A DNA stretch of 64,000 nucleotides, taken from the NCBI RefSeq assembly GCF_036237275.1, contig NZ_CP108352.1:4712001-4776000 (forward strand), given 5' to 3'. Origin of the DNA: Streptomyces sp. NBC_01353. Lineage in GTDB: Bacteria > Actinomycetota > Actinomycetes > Streptomycetales > Streptomycetaceae. The notes beneath the pieces are model-generated. The model made no database searches and was not told where the DNA came from. It saw nothing but the letters and a program-made list of their open reading frames with translations. A program made the translations under genes and the position numbers. Shown in pieces: positions 24,610-36,839 of this stretch (its first letter is position 1; every line of letters begins with the position of its first letter).

Positions 24610-27018
24610 ATGGCGGGGCTCTTCAACACAGAACTGACCGGACACCCCACTTCTCTCGCCGCGGCGGTACTCACCGACGAGAACCGAACCATCGTGATCG
24701 TCATCGCGGTCGTCGCGCTGGCCGCGCTCTTCGTCGCCCAGGTGCTGACGCGCCAGGTGCTCGCGGCCGGTGAGGGCACCGATGCGATGAAGAAGATCGC
24801 CGGCGCCGTACAGGAGGGCGCGAACGCATATCTCGCACGGCAGTTGCGGACCCTCGCGATCTTTGCCGCCGTCGTGTTCTTCCTGCTGTTGCTGCTTCCC
24901 GCAGACAACTGGTCGCAGCGCGCCGGGCGTTCCCTCTTCTTCCTGGTGGGTGCGCTTTTCTCGGCGGCCACCGGGTACATCGGCATGAGGCTCGCCGTAC
25001 GGGCGAATGTGCGAGTGGCCGCGGCCGCCCGCGAGGCGACCCCGGAACCGGGCGAACCGGAAAAGGATCTGACGACCGTCTCGCACAAGGCGATGAAGAT
25101 CGCTTTCCGTACGGGCGGAGTGGTCGGCATGACCACCGTGGGCCTCGGCCTGCTCGGTGCCGCCTGTGTCGTCCTCGTCTACGCGGCCGACGCGCCCAAG
25201 GTCCTGGAGGGCTTCGGCCTGGGCGCCGCGCTCATCGCGATGTTCATGCGAGTCGGCGGCGGCATCTTCACCAAGGCCGCGGACGTCGGCGCCGACCTCG
25301 TCGGCAAGGTCGAGCAGGGCATCCCCGAGGACGACCCGCGCAACGCCGCCACCATCGCCGACAACGTGGGCGACAACGTCGGTGACTGCGCGGGCATGGC
25401 CGCCGACCTCTTCGAGTCGTACGCCGTCACGCTCGTCGCCGCACTCATCCTCGGCAAGGCGGCCTTCGGCGACCTCGGTCTCGCCTTTCCGCTGATCGTC
25501 CCGGCGATCGGCGTGGTCACCGCGATGATCGGCATCTTCGCGGTCGCCCCGCGGCGCGCCGACCGCAGCGGAATGAGCGCCATCAACCGAGGCTTCTTCA
25601 TCTCCGCGGTGATCTCGCTCGCCCTGGTCACCATCGCCGTCTTCGTCTACCTGCCCTCCTCCTACGCCGACCTCAAGGGCGTCACGGAGCCCGGCATCCA
25701 GAACCATGCCGGAGACCCGCGGATCCTCGCCCTGGTCGCCGTCGCCATCGGCATCGTCCTGGCCGCGCTGATCCAGCAGCTCACCGGCTACTTCACCGAG
25801 ACGACCCGGCGCCCGGTCAAGGACATCGGCAAGTCCTCGCTCACCGGCGCCGCCACCGTCGTTCTCGCCGGCATCTCCATCGGCCTGGAGTCCGCCGTCT
25901 ACACCGCCATGCTGATCGGCCTCGCCGTCTACGGGGCGTTCCTGCTGGGCGGCGCCTCCATCGTGCTGGCCCTGTTCGCGGTCGCTCTGGCCGGCACCGG
26001 CCTGCTCACCACCGTCGGCGTGATCGTCGCCATGGACACCTTCGGCCCGGTCTCCGACAACGCCCAGGGCATCGCCGAGATGTCCGGCGACGTCCAGGGC
26101 GCGGGCGCGCAGGTCCTCACCGACCTCGACGCCGTCGGCAACACCACCAAGGCCATCACCAAGGGCATCGCCATCGCGACCGCCGTCCTGGCGGCGGCGG
26201 CGCTGTTCGGCTCGTACCGCGACGCGATCGCCACGGCGGTCGGCGAAGTCGGGGCCAAGGTCACCGAGACGAATCTCTCGATGGACATCTCCCAGCCCAA
26301 CAACCTCTTCGGGCTGATCCTCGGAGCCGCGGTCGTCTTCCTCTTCTCGGGGCTCGCGATCAACGCGGTGTCGCGCTCGGCCGGCGCGGTGGTCTACGAG
26401 GTACGGCGGCAGTTCCGCGAGCACCCCGGGATCATGAACTACACCGAGAAGCCCGAGTACGGGCGCGTGGTCGACATCTGCACCAAGGACGCGCTGCGCG
26501 AACTCGCCACGCCCGGACTGCTCGCCGTGCTGGCGCCGATCGCGGTCGGCTTCTCACTCGGCGTGGGCGCGCTCGGCGCGTACCTCGCCGGAGCGATCGG
26601 CACGGGTGCGCTGATGGCGGTCTTCCTCGCCAACTCCGGCGGGGCGTGGGACAACGCCAAGAAGCTCGTCGAGGACGGTCACCACGGCGGCAAGGGCAGC
26701 GAAGCCCATGCCGCGACCGTCATCGGCGACACCGTCGGCGACCCGTTCAAGGACACCGCGGGACCGGCCATCAACCCGCTGCTGAAGGTGATGAACCTCG
26801 TGGCGCTGCTGATCGCGCCCGCCGTGGTGCAGTTCAGCTACGGCGACGACTCGAGTGCCGGACTGCGGGCGCTGATCGCCATCCTCGCGATCGTCGTCAT
26901 CGTGGGCGCTGTCTACGTCTCCAAGCGGCGTTCGGTGGCCGTCGGCGACGAAGCGGGTGACGAAGACAACGCCGCGCATCGCACGGCGGCCTCGCCGGAC
27001 GCGCCGGTGATTTCGTAA
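24610..27018 (+). CDS. hppA: K+-independent H+-translocating membrane pyrophosphatase
   Basis: 802 residues with about 16 transmembrane helices. The pyrophosphate-binding motif DVGADLVGK, the DNVGDNVGDCAGMAADLFESY loop and the late NSGGAWDNAKK loop are all clear. The GNTTKAITKG segment has Lys where K+-dependent enzymes have Ala, which predicts the K+-independent type. It couples pyrophosphate hydrolysis to proton export. ATG 24610 has AAGGAGGA upstream. A 16-bp hairpin follows the stop. Confidence 0.95.
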   Translation: MAGLFNTELTGHPTSLAAAVLTDENRTIVIVIAVVALAALFVAQVLTRQVLAAGEGTDAMKKIAGAVQEGANAYLARQLRTLAIFAAVVFFLLLLLPADNWSQRAGRSLFFLVGALFSAATGYIGMRLAVRANVRVAAAAREATPEPGEPEKDLTTVSHKAMKIAFRTGGVVGMTTVGLGLLGAACVVLVYAADAPKVLEGFGLGAALIAMFMRVGGGIFTKAADVGADLVGKVEQGIPEDDPRNAATIADNVGDNVGDCAGMAADLFESYAVTLVAALILGKAAFGDLGLAFPLIVPAIGVVTAMIGIFAVAPRRADRSGMSAINRGFFISAVISLALVTIAVFVYLPSSYADLKGVTEPGIQNHAGDPRILALVAVAIGIVLAALIQQLTGYFTETTRRPVKDIGKSSLTGAATVVLAGISIGLESAVYTAMLIGLAVYGAFLLGGASIVLALFAVALAGTGLLTTVGVIVAMDTFGPVSDNAQGIAEMSGDVQGAGAQVLTDLDAVGNTTKAITKGIAIATAVLAAAALFGSYRDAIATAVGEVGAKVTETNLSMDISQPNNLFGLILGAAVVFLFSGLAINAVSRSAGAVVYEVRRQFREHPGIMNYTEKPEYGRVVDICTKDALRELATPGLLAVLAPIAVGFSLGVGALGAYLAGAIGTGALMAVFLANSGGAWDNAKKLVEDGHHGGKGSEAHAATVIGDTVGDPFKDTAGPAINPLLKVMNLVALLIAPAVVQFSYGDDSSAGLRALIAILAIVVIVGAVYVSKRRSVAVGDEAGDEDNAAHRTAASPDAPVIS

Positions 27019-27033
27019 CACCTGGTCAGAGAG

Positions 27034-27069
27034 CGGGCGGACGGCATGTGCTGACATGCCGTCCGCCCG
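27034..27069 (+). terminator. hppA terminator hairpin
   Basis: A 16-bp perfect stem (cgggcggacggcatgt / acatgccgtccgcccg) with a 4-base loop, 15 bases after the hppA stop; there is no long T run. Confidence 0.8.
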
Positions 27070-27206
27070 TTGCGTGTGGGGGAGTGAGGCGTGTCTCCCT
27101 TGGTGCGAACGGCTGCAATATGGGATGAATCGGTCGCACGAAAGGTGGATGTCGCCCGCATGGCGTGTATGTTCCGGGGCCGAGAGCCTTGGAAGGGACC
27201 GATCCG

Positions 27207-27860
27207 GTGAACAAGAAACTTGCGGCCGCGCTGTCCGGCGGCGCGGTACTGGTGCTCGCGCTGTCCGGTTGCAGCGACGACGGCGACAAGGTCGACGACT
27301 GGGCCAAGACGGTCTGCGACCAGGCGAAGCCCCAGATCCAGAAGCGGGCCGACGCACAGCAGCTCATCATCTCGACGGCGGCGGACGGAAAGCCGGCCGA
27401 CATCCAGGCCGCCGACTCGAAGGCCTTCCAGGACATCGCCGACGCGGACCGGGCGCTCGCCAAGTCCATCGAGGCCGCCGGTGCGCCGCCCGTGGACAAC
27501 GGGGAGAAGCTCCAGCAGGACGCGGTCAAGGAGCTCAACGCCACGGCGGTGGCGTACGAGGGGCTGAAGAAGCAGGTCGACGGGCTCGACCCGAACAACC
27601 AGCAGAAGTTCGCGGACGGTCTGCAGGGTGTCGCCGACGGCCTGAAGAAGATCGAGAAGATGGACCAGGACGCGCTGGCCAAGCTGCAGTCCGGTGAGCT
27701 GGGCACGGCGATGGCGAAGCAGCCGGGCTGCCAGAAGGCGACGCCTTCGCCGGCGTCGGGCGGCTCGGCCTCTCCTGACGCGGGCTCCACGCCTTCGGAG
27801 AAGGCGTCCACCAAGCCTTCGGCGAAGCCGTCGGGATCCGCGAGCAAGAAGGCGGAGTAG
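27207..27860 (+). CDS. Small secreted lipoprotein of unknown function
   Basis: 217 residues. Signal peptide VNKKLAAALSGGAVLVLALSGC has a lipobox LSGC. The mature part is helical, with regularly spaced polar residues suggesting a coiled bundle, and two further cysteines (KTVCDQAK and QPGCQKA) that could pair. The last 45 residues are Ser/Pro/Lys/Ala-rich. No catalytic motif is seen. GTG 27207 follows GGAAGGG; the ATG at 27165 would put residues in front of the signal peptide. Confidence 0.75.
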   Translation: MNKKLAAALSGGAVLVLALSGCSDDGDKVDDWAKTVCDQAKPQIQKRADAQQLIISTAADGKPADIQAADSKAFQDIADADRALAKSIEAAGAPPVDNGEKLQQDAVKELNATAVAYEGLKKQVDGLDPNNQQKFADGLQGVADGLKKIEKMDQDALAKLQSGELGTAMAKQPGCQKATPSPASGGSASPDAGSTPSEKASTKPSAKPSGSASKKAE

Positions 27861-27876
27861 GGCGGACGGACCGTAC

Positions 27877-27909
27877 GGGCCCCGGGTGAGCACTGCTCGC
27901 CCGGGGCCC
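27877..27909 (+). terminator. Hairpin after the lipoprotein gene
   Basis: A near-perfect 16-bp inverted repeat (gggccccgggtgagca / tgctcgcccggggccc, one G-T pair) 17 bases past the stop codon. Confidence 0.7.
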
Positions 27910-28063
27910 TCGCGCTTTCGACCGGGCAGGCACGAGGCCGCCGGGTCCGTGGCAGCCCGGTCCGTGGCCCGGGTCCGCGGCCCGGGTCCGAGGCCGCCGG
28001 TTCCGTGGCCGCCCCGGGCGGGGCTGCCGAGGCAATGTCGGCGGCGGCCGTCACAATGGTGGG

Positions 28064-29605
28064 GTGAGTACGACCAGTCTGACCTCCCGCCTCCCCGTGC
28101 CCGCGCACGCCGCCCGGCTGCGCGAAGCGCTGCTCGCCGCCGACTTCACCGCCGACGGCCTGCTCGAACTGCTCGGCGCCCCCGCCTACGCCGCGCTCGC
28201 GCGCAGCGAGACCGTGCCCGCGCTGCGGGCCACCCGGGGGGACTCCCCGCTGGAGACCCTCGTGCGGCTCTTCCTGCTCCAGGGGTCCGTCCCCGCCGAG
28301 CGGGCGGCCGCCGCGCTGCCTCTGGAGGAGTGCCTGGCGGACGGCTGGGTGGAGCGCGTGGACGACGAGGTCCGCGCCGCCGTCGACGTACGGCCGTACA
28401 GCGGACCCGAGGGCCAGGACTGGTTCATCGTCTCCGACCTGGGCTGCGCCGTCGGCGGGGCCGGTGGCATCGGAAAGAGGGACGAAGGCGTCGTCCTCGG
28501 GGTCGGCGGGGCCTCCACGACCCTCGCCGGCATCACCGTCCGTACGCCGGTGTCCTCCGCGCTCGACCTCGGCACCGGCTCCGGAATCCAGGCCCTGCAC
28601 GCCGCCCAGCACGCCACCCTGGTCACCGCCACCGACCTGAACCCCCGCGCGCTGGACTTCACCCGCCTCACCCTCGCGCTCTCCGGCGCCCGCGAGGCCG
28701 AGCTGCTCCAGGGCTCCCTCTTCGAGCCGGTCGACGGCGACACGTACGACCTGATCGTCTCCAATCCGCCGTTCGTCATCTCCCCCGGCGCCCGGCTCAC
28801 CTACCGCGACGGCGGGATGGGCGGCGACGACCTGTGCCGCACGCTCGTACAGGAGGCCGGGGAGCGGCTCAACGACGGGGGCTACGCCCAGTTCCTCGCC
28901 AACTGGCAGCACGTCGACGGCGAGGAGTGGCAGGACCGGCTGCGCTCCTGGGTGCCCCGCGGCTGCGACGCCTGGATCGTGCAGCGCGAGGTCCAGGACA
29001 TCACCCAGTACGCCGAGCTGTGGCTGCGCGACAGCGGCGACCACCGCGAGGAGCCGACGGAGTACGCGACGCGGTACGGGGCCTGGCTGGACGAGTTCGA
29101 GGCCCGCAAGACCAAGGCCGTCGGCTTCGGCTGGATCACCCTGCGCAAGAACGCCGCCGTGGCCTCCGGCGCGGTCGAGCCGTCGATCGTGATCGAGGAG
29201 TGGCCGCACCCGGTCGAGCAGCCACTCGGCGACACCGTGCGGGCCCACTTCGAGCGCCAGGACTATCTGCGCGCCCACGACGACGCGGCCCTGCTCGCCG
29301 ACCACTTCGCCCTCGCGCCCGAGGTGATGCAGGAGCAGGTCGGGCTGCCGGGCGCAGAGGACCCCGAGCACGTCGTGCTGCGGCAGAACCGCGGGATGCG
29401 GCGCGCCACCAAGGTGGACCACATCGGGGCGGGCTTCGCGGGCGTGTGCGACGGCTCGCTCAGCGCCGGCCGGATCCTCGACGCGATCGGGCAGCTGATG
29501 GGCGAGGACCCCGTGCTGCTGCGTGACCGCACCCCGCAGGCGATCCGGCTCCTGGTGGAGGAGGGGTTCCTCCTCCCGGTCGGCGAGGAGGAGCGGCGGG
29601 GTTGA
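28064..29605 (+). CDS. SAM-dependent methyltransferase with NPPF motif
   Basis: 513 residues. The SAM-binding loop ALDLGTGSGIQ and the NPPF motif (SNPPFVIS) show a class I methyltransferase of the N6-adenine/glutamine group (HemK/RlmG-like). It has an N-terminal domain of about 150 residues and a C-terminal domain, probably winged-helix-like. The target, rRNA or protein, cannot be read from the sequence. It starts with GTG, and its stop overlaps the TTG of the next gene (TTGA). Confidence 0.8.
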   Translation: MSTTSLTSRLPVPAHAARLREALLAADFTADGLLELLGAPAYAALARSETVPALRATRGDSPLETLVRLFLLQGSVPAERAAAALPLEECLADGWVERVDDEVRAAVDVRPYSGPEGQDWFIVSDLGCAVGGAGGIGKRDEGVVLGVGGASTTLAGITVRTPVSSALDLGTGSGIQALHAAQHATLVTATDLNPRALDFTRLTLALSGAREAELLQGSLFEPVDGDTYDLIVSNPPFVISPGARLTYRDGGMGGDDLCRTLVQEAGERLNDGGYAQFLANWQHVDGEEWQDRLRSWVPRGCDAWIVQREVQDITQYAELWLRDSGDHREEPTEYATRYGAWLDEFEARKTKAVGFGWITLRKNAAVASGAVEPSIVIEEWPHPVEQPLGDTVRAHFERQDYLRAHDDAALLADHFALAPEVMQEQVGLPGAEDPEHVVLRQNRGMRRATKVDHIGAGFAGVCDGSLSAGRILDAIGQLMGEDPVLLRDRTPQAIRLLVEEGFLLPVGEEERRG

Positions 29606-30606
29606 TACGGATCGAGCTGGACGAGGCCTCGCTCGGGGCGACCCGCATCGCGATCAGCCCGCTGCGGGACGCCTTCTGCGCCCTCCACCTCGCGCTGCCG
29701 TGGCGGCGGCCCTCCTGGCCGTACCAGGAGTGGGTCGTCGGTGCGCGGGAGGTGTGGCGCGAGGACGAGCGGCTCGCGCCGCTGCGCGACCTGCTGGCCG
29801 AGGGACGGTACGAGGTCTCCGACTTCCTGCTGCCCCGCCCCGTCGGCACGGTGAACGTCCACGAGGAGCTCGATCAGCTGCGCTCCACCGACCCGGAGTT
29901 CGTCCGAGCCCAGGCGGCCGTCTCCTTCCCCGGGATGGCCGACGAGCCCTTCCTGCTGCCCTATCTGAAGGACCCGCAGGCCGCCTGCGCGGCGCTCGCC
30001 GACGCGTACGCGGCCTGGTGGGAGGGTGCGATCGAGCCGTACTGGCCGACCATGCGCCGGCTCGTCGAGGACGAAGTCCTCCTCCGGGCGCGGACCTTCG
30101 CGACCGAGGGCGTCGACACGCTGTTCAGCGGGCTCGAAGCGCGCGGGCGCTGGGAGCGGCCGGTGCTCGAACTGACCAAGTACTACGAGGCGGAGTACGC
30201 GGCGGGAGAGCGGCGTCTGGTGCTGGTCCCGCTCGTTTTCGCGGAGGGCTGCCGGCTCTACTCCACCGACGACCCCGAGGTGGTCGCCGTCTCCTACCAG
30301 GCCCGCGGGGCCGCAACCCTGCGCGAACCGGCCGAGCCCGTCGCCGAGGACCGGCTCGGGCTGATGCTCGGCCGCGGCCGGGCGGCCGTCCTGCGGGAGC
30401 TGGCCGGCCCTCTGACCACGGCCGGTCTCGCGGACCGGCTCGGGCTCGCGCCCAGCACGGTCTCCGAGCATCTTTCGGTGCTCGCGGAAGCCGGCGTCGT
30501 GACCCGGCACCGGGTCGGCCGCTCCGTCTACTACCAGCTGACGGACACGGGCCGTTCGCTGCTCGCGCTCCTCTCCGGGGAGGGCGTGCTGCACGCGGTC
30601 GCCTGA
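29602..30606 (+). CDS. ArsR-type regulator with DUF5937-like N-terminal domain
   Basis: 334 residues. The C-terminal winged helix is clear: LTTAGLADRLGLAPSTVSEHLSVLAEAGVVTRHRVGRSVYYQLT. The first about 240 residues resemble the DUF5937 sensor-like region of actinobacterial ArsR proteins. The TTG start overlaps the methyltransferase stop. It is followed by a three-gene ABC exporter, so it probably controls that operon in response to an unknown ligand. Confidence 0.8.
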   Translation: MIRIELDEASLGATRIAISPLRDAFCALHLALPWRRPSWPYQEWVVGAREVWREDERLAPLRDLLAEGRYEVSDFLLPRPVGTVNVHEELDQLRSTDPEFVRAQAAVSFPGMADEPFLLPYLKDPQAACAALADAYAAWWEGAIEPYWPTMRRLVEDEVLLRARTFATEGVDTLFSGLEARGRWERPVLELTKYYEAEYAAGERRLVLVPLVFAEGCRLYSTDDPEVVAVSYQARGAATLREPAEPVAEDRLGLMLGRGRAAVLRELAGPLTTAGLADRLGLAPSTVSEHLSVLAEAGVVTRHRVGRSVYYQLTDTGRSLLALLSGEGVLHAVA

Positions 30607-30666
30607 CGATTCGGGGGCTCCCGAATCGATGGCCCGGGGCCGTACGGCGCTCCTAACGTCCCGCCC

Positions 30667-31710
30667 ATGCTCGCAATCGAGGCGGACGCGCTGCGCCGCA
30701 CCTACATCAGCAGGACCGGGTGGCTGCGGCCCCGCCGGACCGAGACCGAGGCCGTGCGCGGGGTCACCTTCGAGGTGGCGCCGGGCGAACTGTTCGGCCT
30801 CCTCGGCCCCAACGGCGCCGGGAAGACCACCACCATCAAGATGCTCAACACCCTGCTCCTGCCGACCTCCGGCACGGCCCGGGTGTTCGGCCACGACGTG
30901 ACCCGCGACCCCGTCGCCGTACGCCGACGGATCGGCTACGTCTTCGGCGGCGACCGCGGCCTCTACGACCGGCTGTCCGCCCTCGACAACCTCCGCTACT
31001 TCGCCGAGCTGTACGGCGTCGAGCCCCGCGCCCAGAAGCGGCGGATCGCCGAACTCCTCGACCTCGTGGGCCTCACGGGCCGCGAGAAGGAGCGGGTCGA
31101 GGGGTACTCGCGCGGGATGCGGCAACGCCTCCACATCGCCCGAGGCCTCCTCCACCACCCCGACGTCCTCTTCCTCGACGAGCCGTCCATCGGCGTCGAC
31201 CCGGTCGCCGCCCGCGATCTGCGCCGTACCGTCGCCGATCTCACCGACGCCGGCACGACCGTGCTGCTCACCACCCACTACATGGCCGAGGCGGACGAGC
31301 TCTGCGACCGCGTCGCCGTCATCGCCGGCGGCCGGATCAAGGCGCTCGGGACGCCCGAGAGCCTCAAGTCCCGCGTCCAGGAACGGGACGTGCTGGAGAT
31401 CGAGGCGTACGGCGTCGGCGAGGAGCACCTGGCGCGGATCCGTGAACTGCCGGGTGTGCGGGGAGCGTCGGCGGAGGACCGGGGGGCCGCGCAGACCGTG
31501 ACCGTGCAGACCGACCGTGGGGCCGTACCGCACGCCCGGGTCCTGGCGGCCGTCGAAGGCGTACGCATCGGGCGGGTCGCCAGCCGCGAACCCTCCCTGG
31601 AGGACGCCTACATCGCGATCGTCGCCGAGGAGGACCGGCAGGCGTCCGACGAGTCCCATGCTCCCGAGCAGTCCCAGGCGTCCCAGGGTTCTCAGGGGGT
31701 GTCGGCGTGA
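30667..31710 (+). CDS. ABC-2 exporter ATPase (DrrA-like)
   Basis: 347 residues. Walker A GPNGAGKTT, signature YSRGMRQR (variant of LSGGQ), Walker B VLFLDEP and the H-loop TTHYMAE are visible. A C-terminal domain of about 90 residues follows. It would energise the two permeases encoded next, for drug or lipid export. Its stop overlaps the GTG of the first permease. Confidence 0.88.
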   Translation: MLAIEADALRRTYISRTGWLRPRRTETEAVRGVTFEVAPGELFGLLGPNGAGKTTTIKMLNTLLLPTSGTARVFGHDVTRDPVAVRRRIGYVFGGDRGLYDRLSALDNLRYFAELYGVEPRAQKRRIAELLDLVGLTGREKERVEGYSRGMRQRLHIARGLLHHPDVLFLDEPSIGVDPVAARDLRRTVADLTDAGTTVLLTTHYMAEADELCDRVAVIAGGRIKALGTPESLKSRVQERDVLEIEAYGVGEEHLARIRELPGVRGASAEDRGAAQTVTVQTDRGAVPHARVLAAVEGVRIGRVASREPSLEDAYIAIVAEEDRQASDESHAPEQSQASQGSQGVSA

Positions 31711-32480
31711 CGCGCGTCCTGCGGCTGATCGGCGTCGGGGTGCGCACCCATGTCTCGTACATGTCCCGCTCGCCGATCGAGGTCACCTTCGCCGTCCTCG
31801 TGCCGCTCGTGTACGCGACCCTCGCCGTCTACCTGTTCCGTGCGGCCGGCGACCCGGAGCGGCTGCTCACCGCCTCCGTCGGCGCCGGTCTCATGGGCAT
31901 CTGGGGCTCGGTGCTGTTCGGTTCGGGCGGCGCCGTGCAGAACCAGCGCTGGCTCGGGACGCTGGAGACGCTCGTCGTGGCACCCGCCCCACTCGCCCTC
32001 GTCCTGCTGCCGATCACCCTCGCGACCGCCGTCATCGGTACGTACGCGATGGGCGCGACCGTCCTGTGGGGCGTGCTGCTCTTAGGCGTGCCCCTGGACT
32101 TCGCGCACCCGCTCCTCTTCCTCCTCGCCGTCCCCGTATGCGTGCTCGCGCTCGGCATGATGGGGCTGCTGCTCGCCGCCACCTTCGTGCTGCTGCGCAA
32201 CGCCAACGCGCTGGCCAACCCGCTCGACACGCCCGTCTGGCTGCTGTCCGGGCTGCTCGTGCCGATCGGTGTGCTGCCCGCCTGGACCCACCCGATCTCC
32301 TGGGCGCTGCCGACGACCTGGGGCGCGCGTGCCGTGCACGCCGCGACCTCCGGCGGGGACGTCCTCACCCCGCTGTTCGCCGCCGTCGCCCTCGGCGCCG
32401 GATACGCGCTGGCCGCCGTCCTCGTCCTCGGTCGGGTGGAGCGGCGTGCGCGCGCCGCGGCCACGCTCGCCCTCGCCTGA
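31707..32480 (+). CDS. ABC-2 permease containing a TTA codon
   Basis: 257 residues with about six transmembrane segments, ABC-2 type. Codon 126 (32082-32084) is TTA, the leucine codon read by the bldA tRNA in Streptomyces and rare in core genes, so translation may be limited to late growth. It overlaps the ATPase gene (GTGA) and is followed 12 bases later by the second permease. Confidence 0.83.
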   Translation: MTRVLRLIGVGVRTHVSYMSRSPIEVTFAVLVPLVYATLAVYLFRAAGDPERLLTASVGAGLMGIWGSVLFGSGGAVQNQRWLGTLETLVVAPAPLALVLLPITLATAVIGTYAMGATVLWGVLLLGVPLDFAHPLLFLLAVPVCVLALGMMGLLLAATFVLLRNANALANPLDTPVWLLSGLLVPIGVLPAWTHPISWALPTTWGARAVHAATSGGDVLTPLFAAVALGAGYALAAVLVLGRVERRARAAATLALA

Positions 32481-32492
32481 AAGGCCCCAGAG

Positions 32493-33311
32493 ATGTTCCG
32501 CTTCCGCCTCCGCCTCATCGGCTTCCGCTTCCGTACCTCCGCGCGGCTCGTAATCGTCGGCGGATCGCTCTCCTACCGTGCCCTGTTCAACTGGACGACT
32601 CCGCCCATGTTCATCGGAACACTGCTGGTCGGGCCGCTTCTCCAGGTCTTCTTCTTCGTCTTCCTGGGCAGAGAACTCGGTGTCGCCGACGACCGCTTCC
32701 ACCTGGTCGGCAACGCCGTCCTCGCAGCTTCCGCCTCCTGCGTGTACGGCGGCACCATGGCGATCGCGAACGAGCGCCGGTTCGGCACCCTCGGGGCCGT
32801 CCTGCTCTCGCCGCGCCACCGCGTCCCCCTGTGGGCCGGACGCGCCCTCCCGTACGTCCTGAACGGGCTGCTCGTCAGCGCGTTCGTCCTCACCGTCGCC
32901 GCGCTCGTGCTCGGTCTGCCGGTGCCCGCCGACGCGCTGCCCGGTCTCGCTCTGGTGCTGCTCGTCGCGGCCGGTGCCTGCTCGGCGTTCGGGCTCGCGC
33001 TGGGCGCGCTCGGGCTGCGCTTCCGGGACGTGTTCCTGGTGTCGAACGTGGCCAGTTCGGTACTGCTCCTGCTGACGGGCGCCGCAGTCCCCCGTCACAC
33101 GCTGCCGGAGTGGATGCGGACGGCCGGCGACCTGCTGCCGCTGACCCATGCGGCGGACGCGGCGCGCCGGCTCACCGCCGGTGACGGCCTCGACGGCGCG
33201 CTGCTCGGCGCCGAGCTCGCGGTCGGCGCCGGGTACGCGCTCCTGGCCGTTGCGCTCCTCGCCCTCTTCGAGCGGGGCAGCAGGCGACGGGCCACGCTCG
33301 ATGTGATGTGA
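32493..33311 (+). CDS. ABC-2 permease, second subunit
   Basis: 272 residues, about six transmembrane helices with the ABC-2 topology. The Phe/Arg-rich N-terminus (MFRFRLRLIGFRFRTS) is cytoplasmic. It is the last gene of the regulator-exporter operon and would form a heterodimer with the preceding permease. Confidence 0.83.
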   Translation: MFRFRLRLIGFRFRTSARLVIVGGSLSYRALFNWTTPPMFIGTLLVGPLLQVFFFVFLGRELGVADDRFHLVGNAVLAASASCVYGGTMAIANERRFGTLGAVLLSPRHRVPLWAGRALPYVLNGLLVSAFVLTVAALVLGLPVPADALPGLALVLLVAAGACSAFGLALGALGLRFRDVFLVSNVASSVLLLLTGAAVPRHTLPEWMRTAGDLLPLTHAADAARRLTAGDGLDGALLGAELAVGAGYALLAVALLALFERGSRRRATLDVM

Positions 33312-33471
33312 CCAACCAGAAGGAAGGAGGGTGGGGGCACTACCGGCCATATTCGTGAACCCGTACGGGAGCGTCCGCGTCGTTCACCCGGAATTCGCGC
33401 CGACGACGCCGGGAGGTGCCAGCCTCGGCCTCCTGGGCCACGGGGGCCTGCGAAGGGAACGGGGTACGGGC

Positions 33472-33669
33472 ATGGAGAGCGGGCCGGCGATCTTCGCGGG
33501 AACGGCGTTCGCGCTGTTCGGAGCCGCGCTGCTGCTGTGGACCGGGGTGCGCCTGGCGTACGGCCGACAGGTCGCCCAGGGGGTCGCCACGCCGATGGCC
33601 GCCACGCTGACGACGATCTTCGGAATCGTCTTCCTTCTCCTCGGGGTGTGGTGCTTCGGGCGGCTGTGA
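33472..33669 (+). CDS. Small two-helix membrane protein
   Basis: 65 residues: a hydrophobic helix at about residues 6-24, a short loop with basic residues, and a second helix at about 39-60. No motif is recognised. ATG 33472 is preferred; the longer frame from 33331 has no membrane-protein character at its N-terminus. It lies between the exporter operon and topA in the same direction. Confidence 0.6.
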   Translation: MESGPAIFAGTAFALFGAALLLWTGVRLAYGRQVAQGVATPMAATLTTIFGIVFLLLGVWCFGRL

Positions 33670-33907
33670 CGAGGTCGCTCCGAGCGGGCCCGCCCCACCG
33701 GACCGGGAGTCCGGGCGGCAGGAATGCCAAGACTCGGGTTACCGTTCGAGTGGCCGTTGCGGGCTTTCGCCGTTTGACACGGGGGCGGGTTGTACCGTCA
33801 CACTCCGCAGCGATGGCAGCGTCACCAGCGTGTCGCCGCCGTGCGTGCCATGCGGAGTACCAGCGCCGTACGTGCCACCGAGCGTCGACCCGGAGAGAAG
33901 AGCGAAG

Positions 33908-36730
<2,823 letters not shown>

Positions 36731-36749
36731 CCGCGAGCGGCACACCGTG

Positions 36750-36782
36750 TAAGGGGCGGGGGCCCATGGCCCCCGCCCCTTA
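36750..36782 (+). terminator. topA terminator
   Basis: A perfect 15-bp inverted repeat (taaggggcgggggcc / ggcccccgcccctta) around a 3-base loop, 20 bases after the topA stop. The arms are A/T-ended on both sides. Confidence 0.85.
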
Positions 36783-36839
36783 CGACGTTTGTTCGGGCGC
36801 GGGCCACGGGGAGTAAAGGGGTCCGGATAGGGTGGACGG

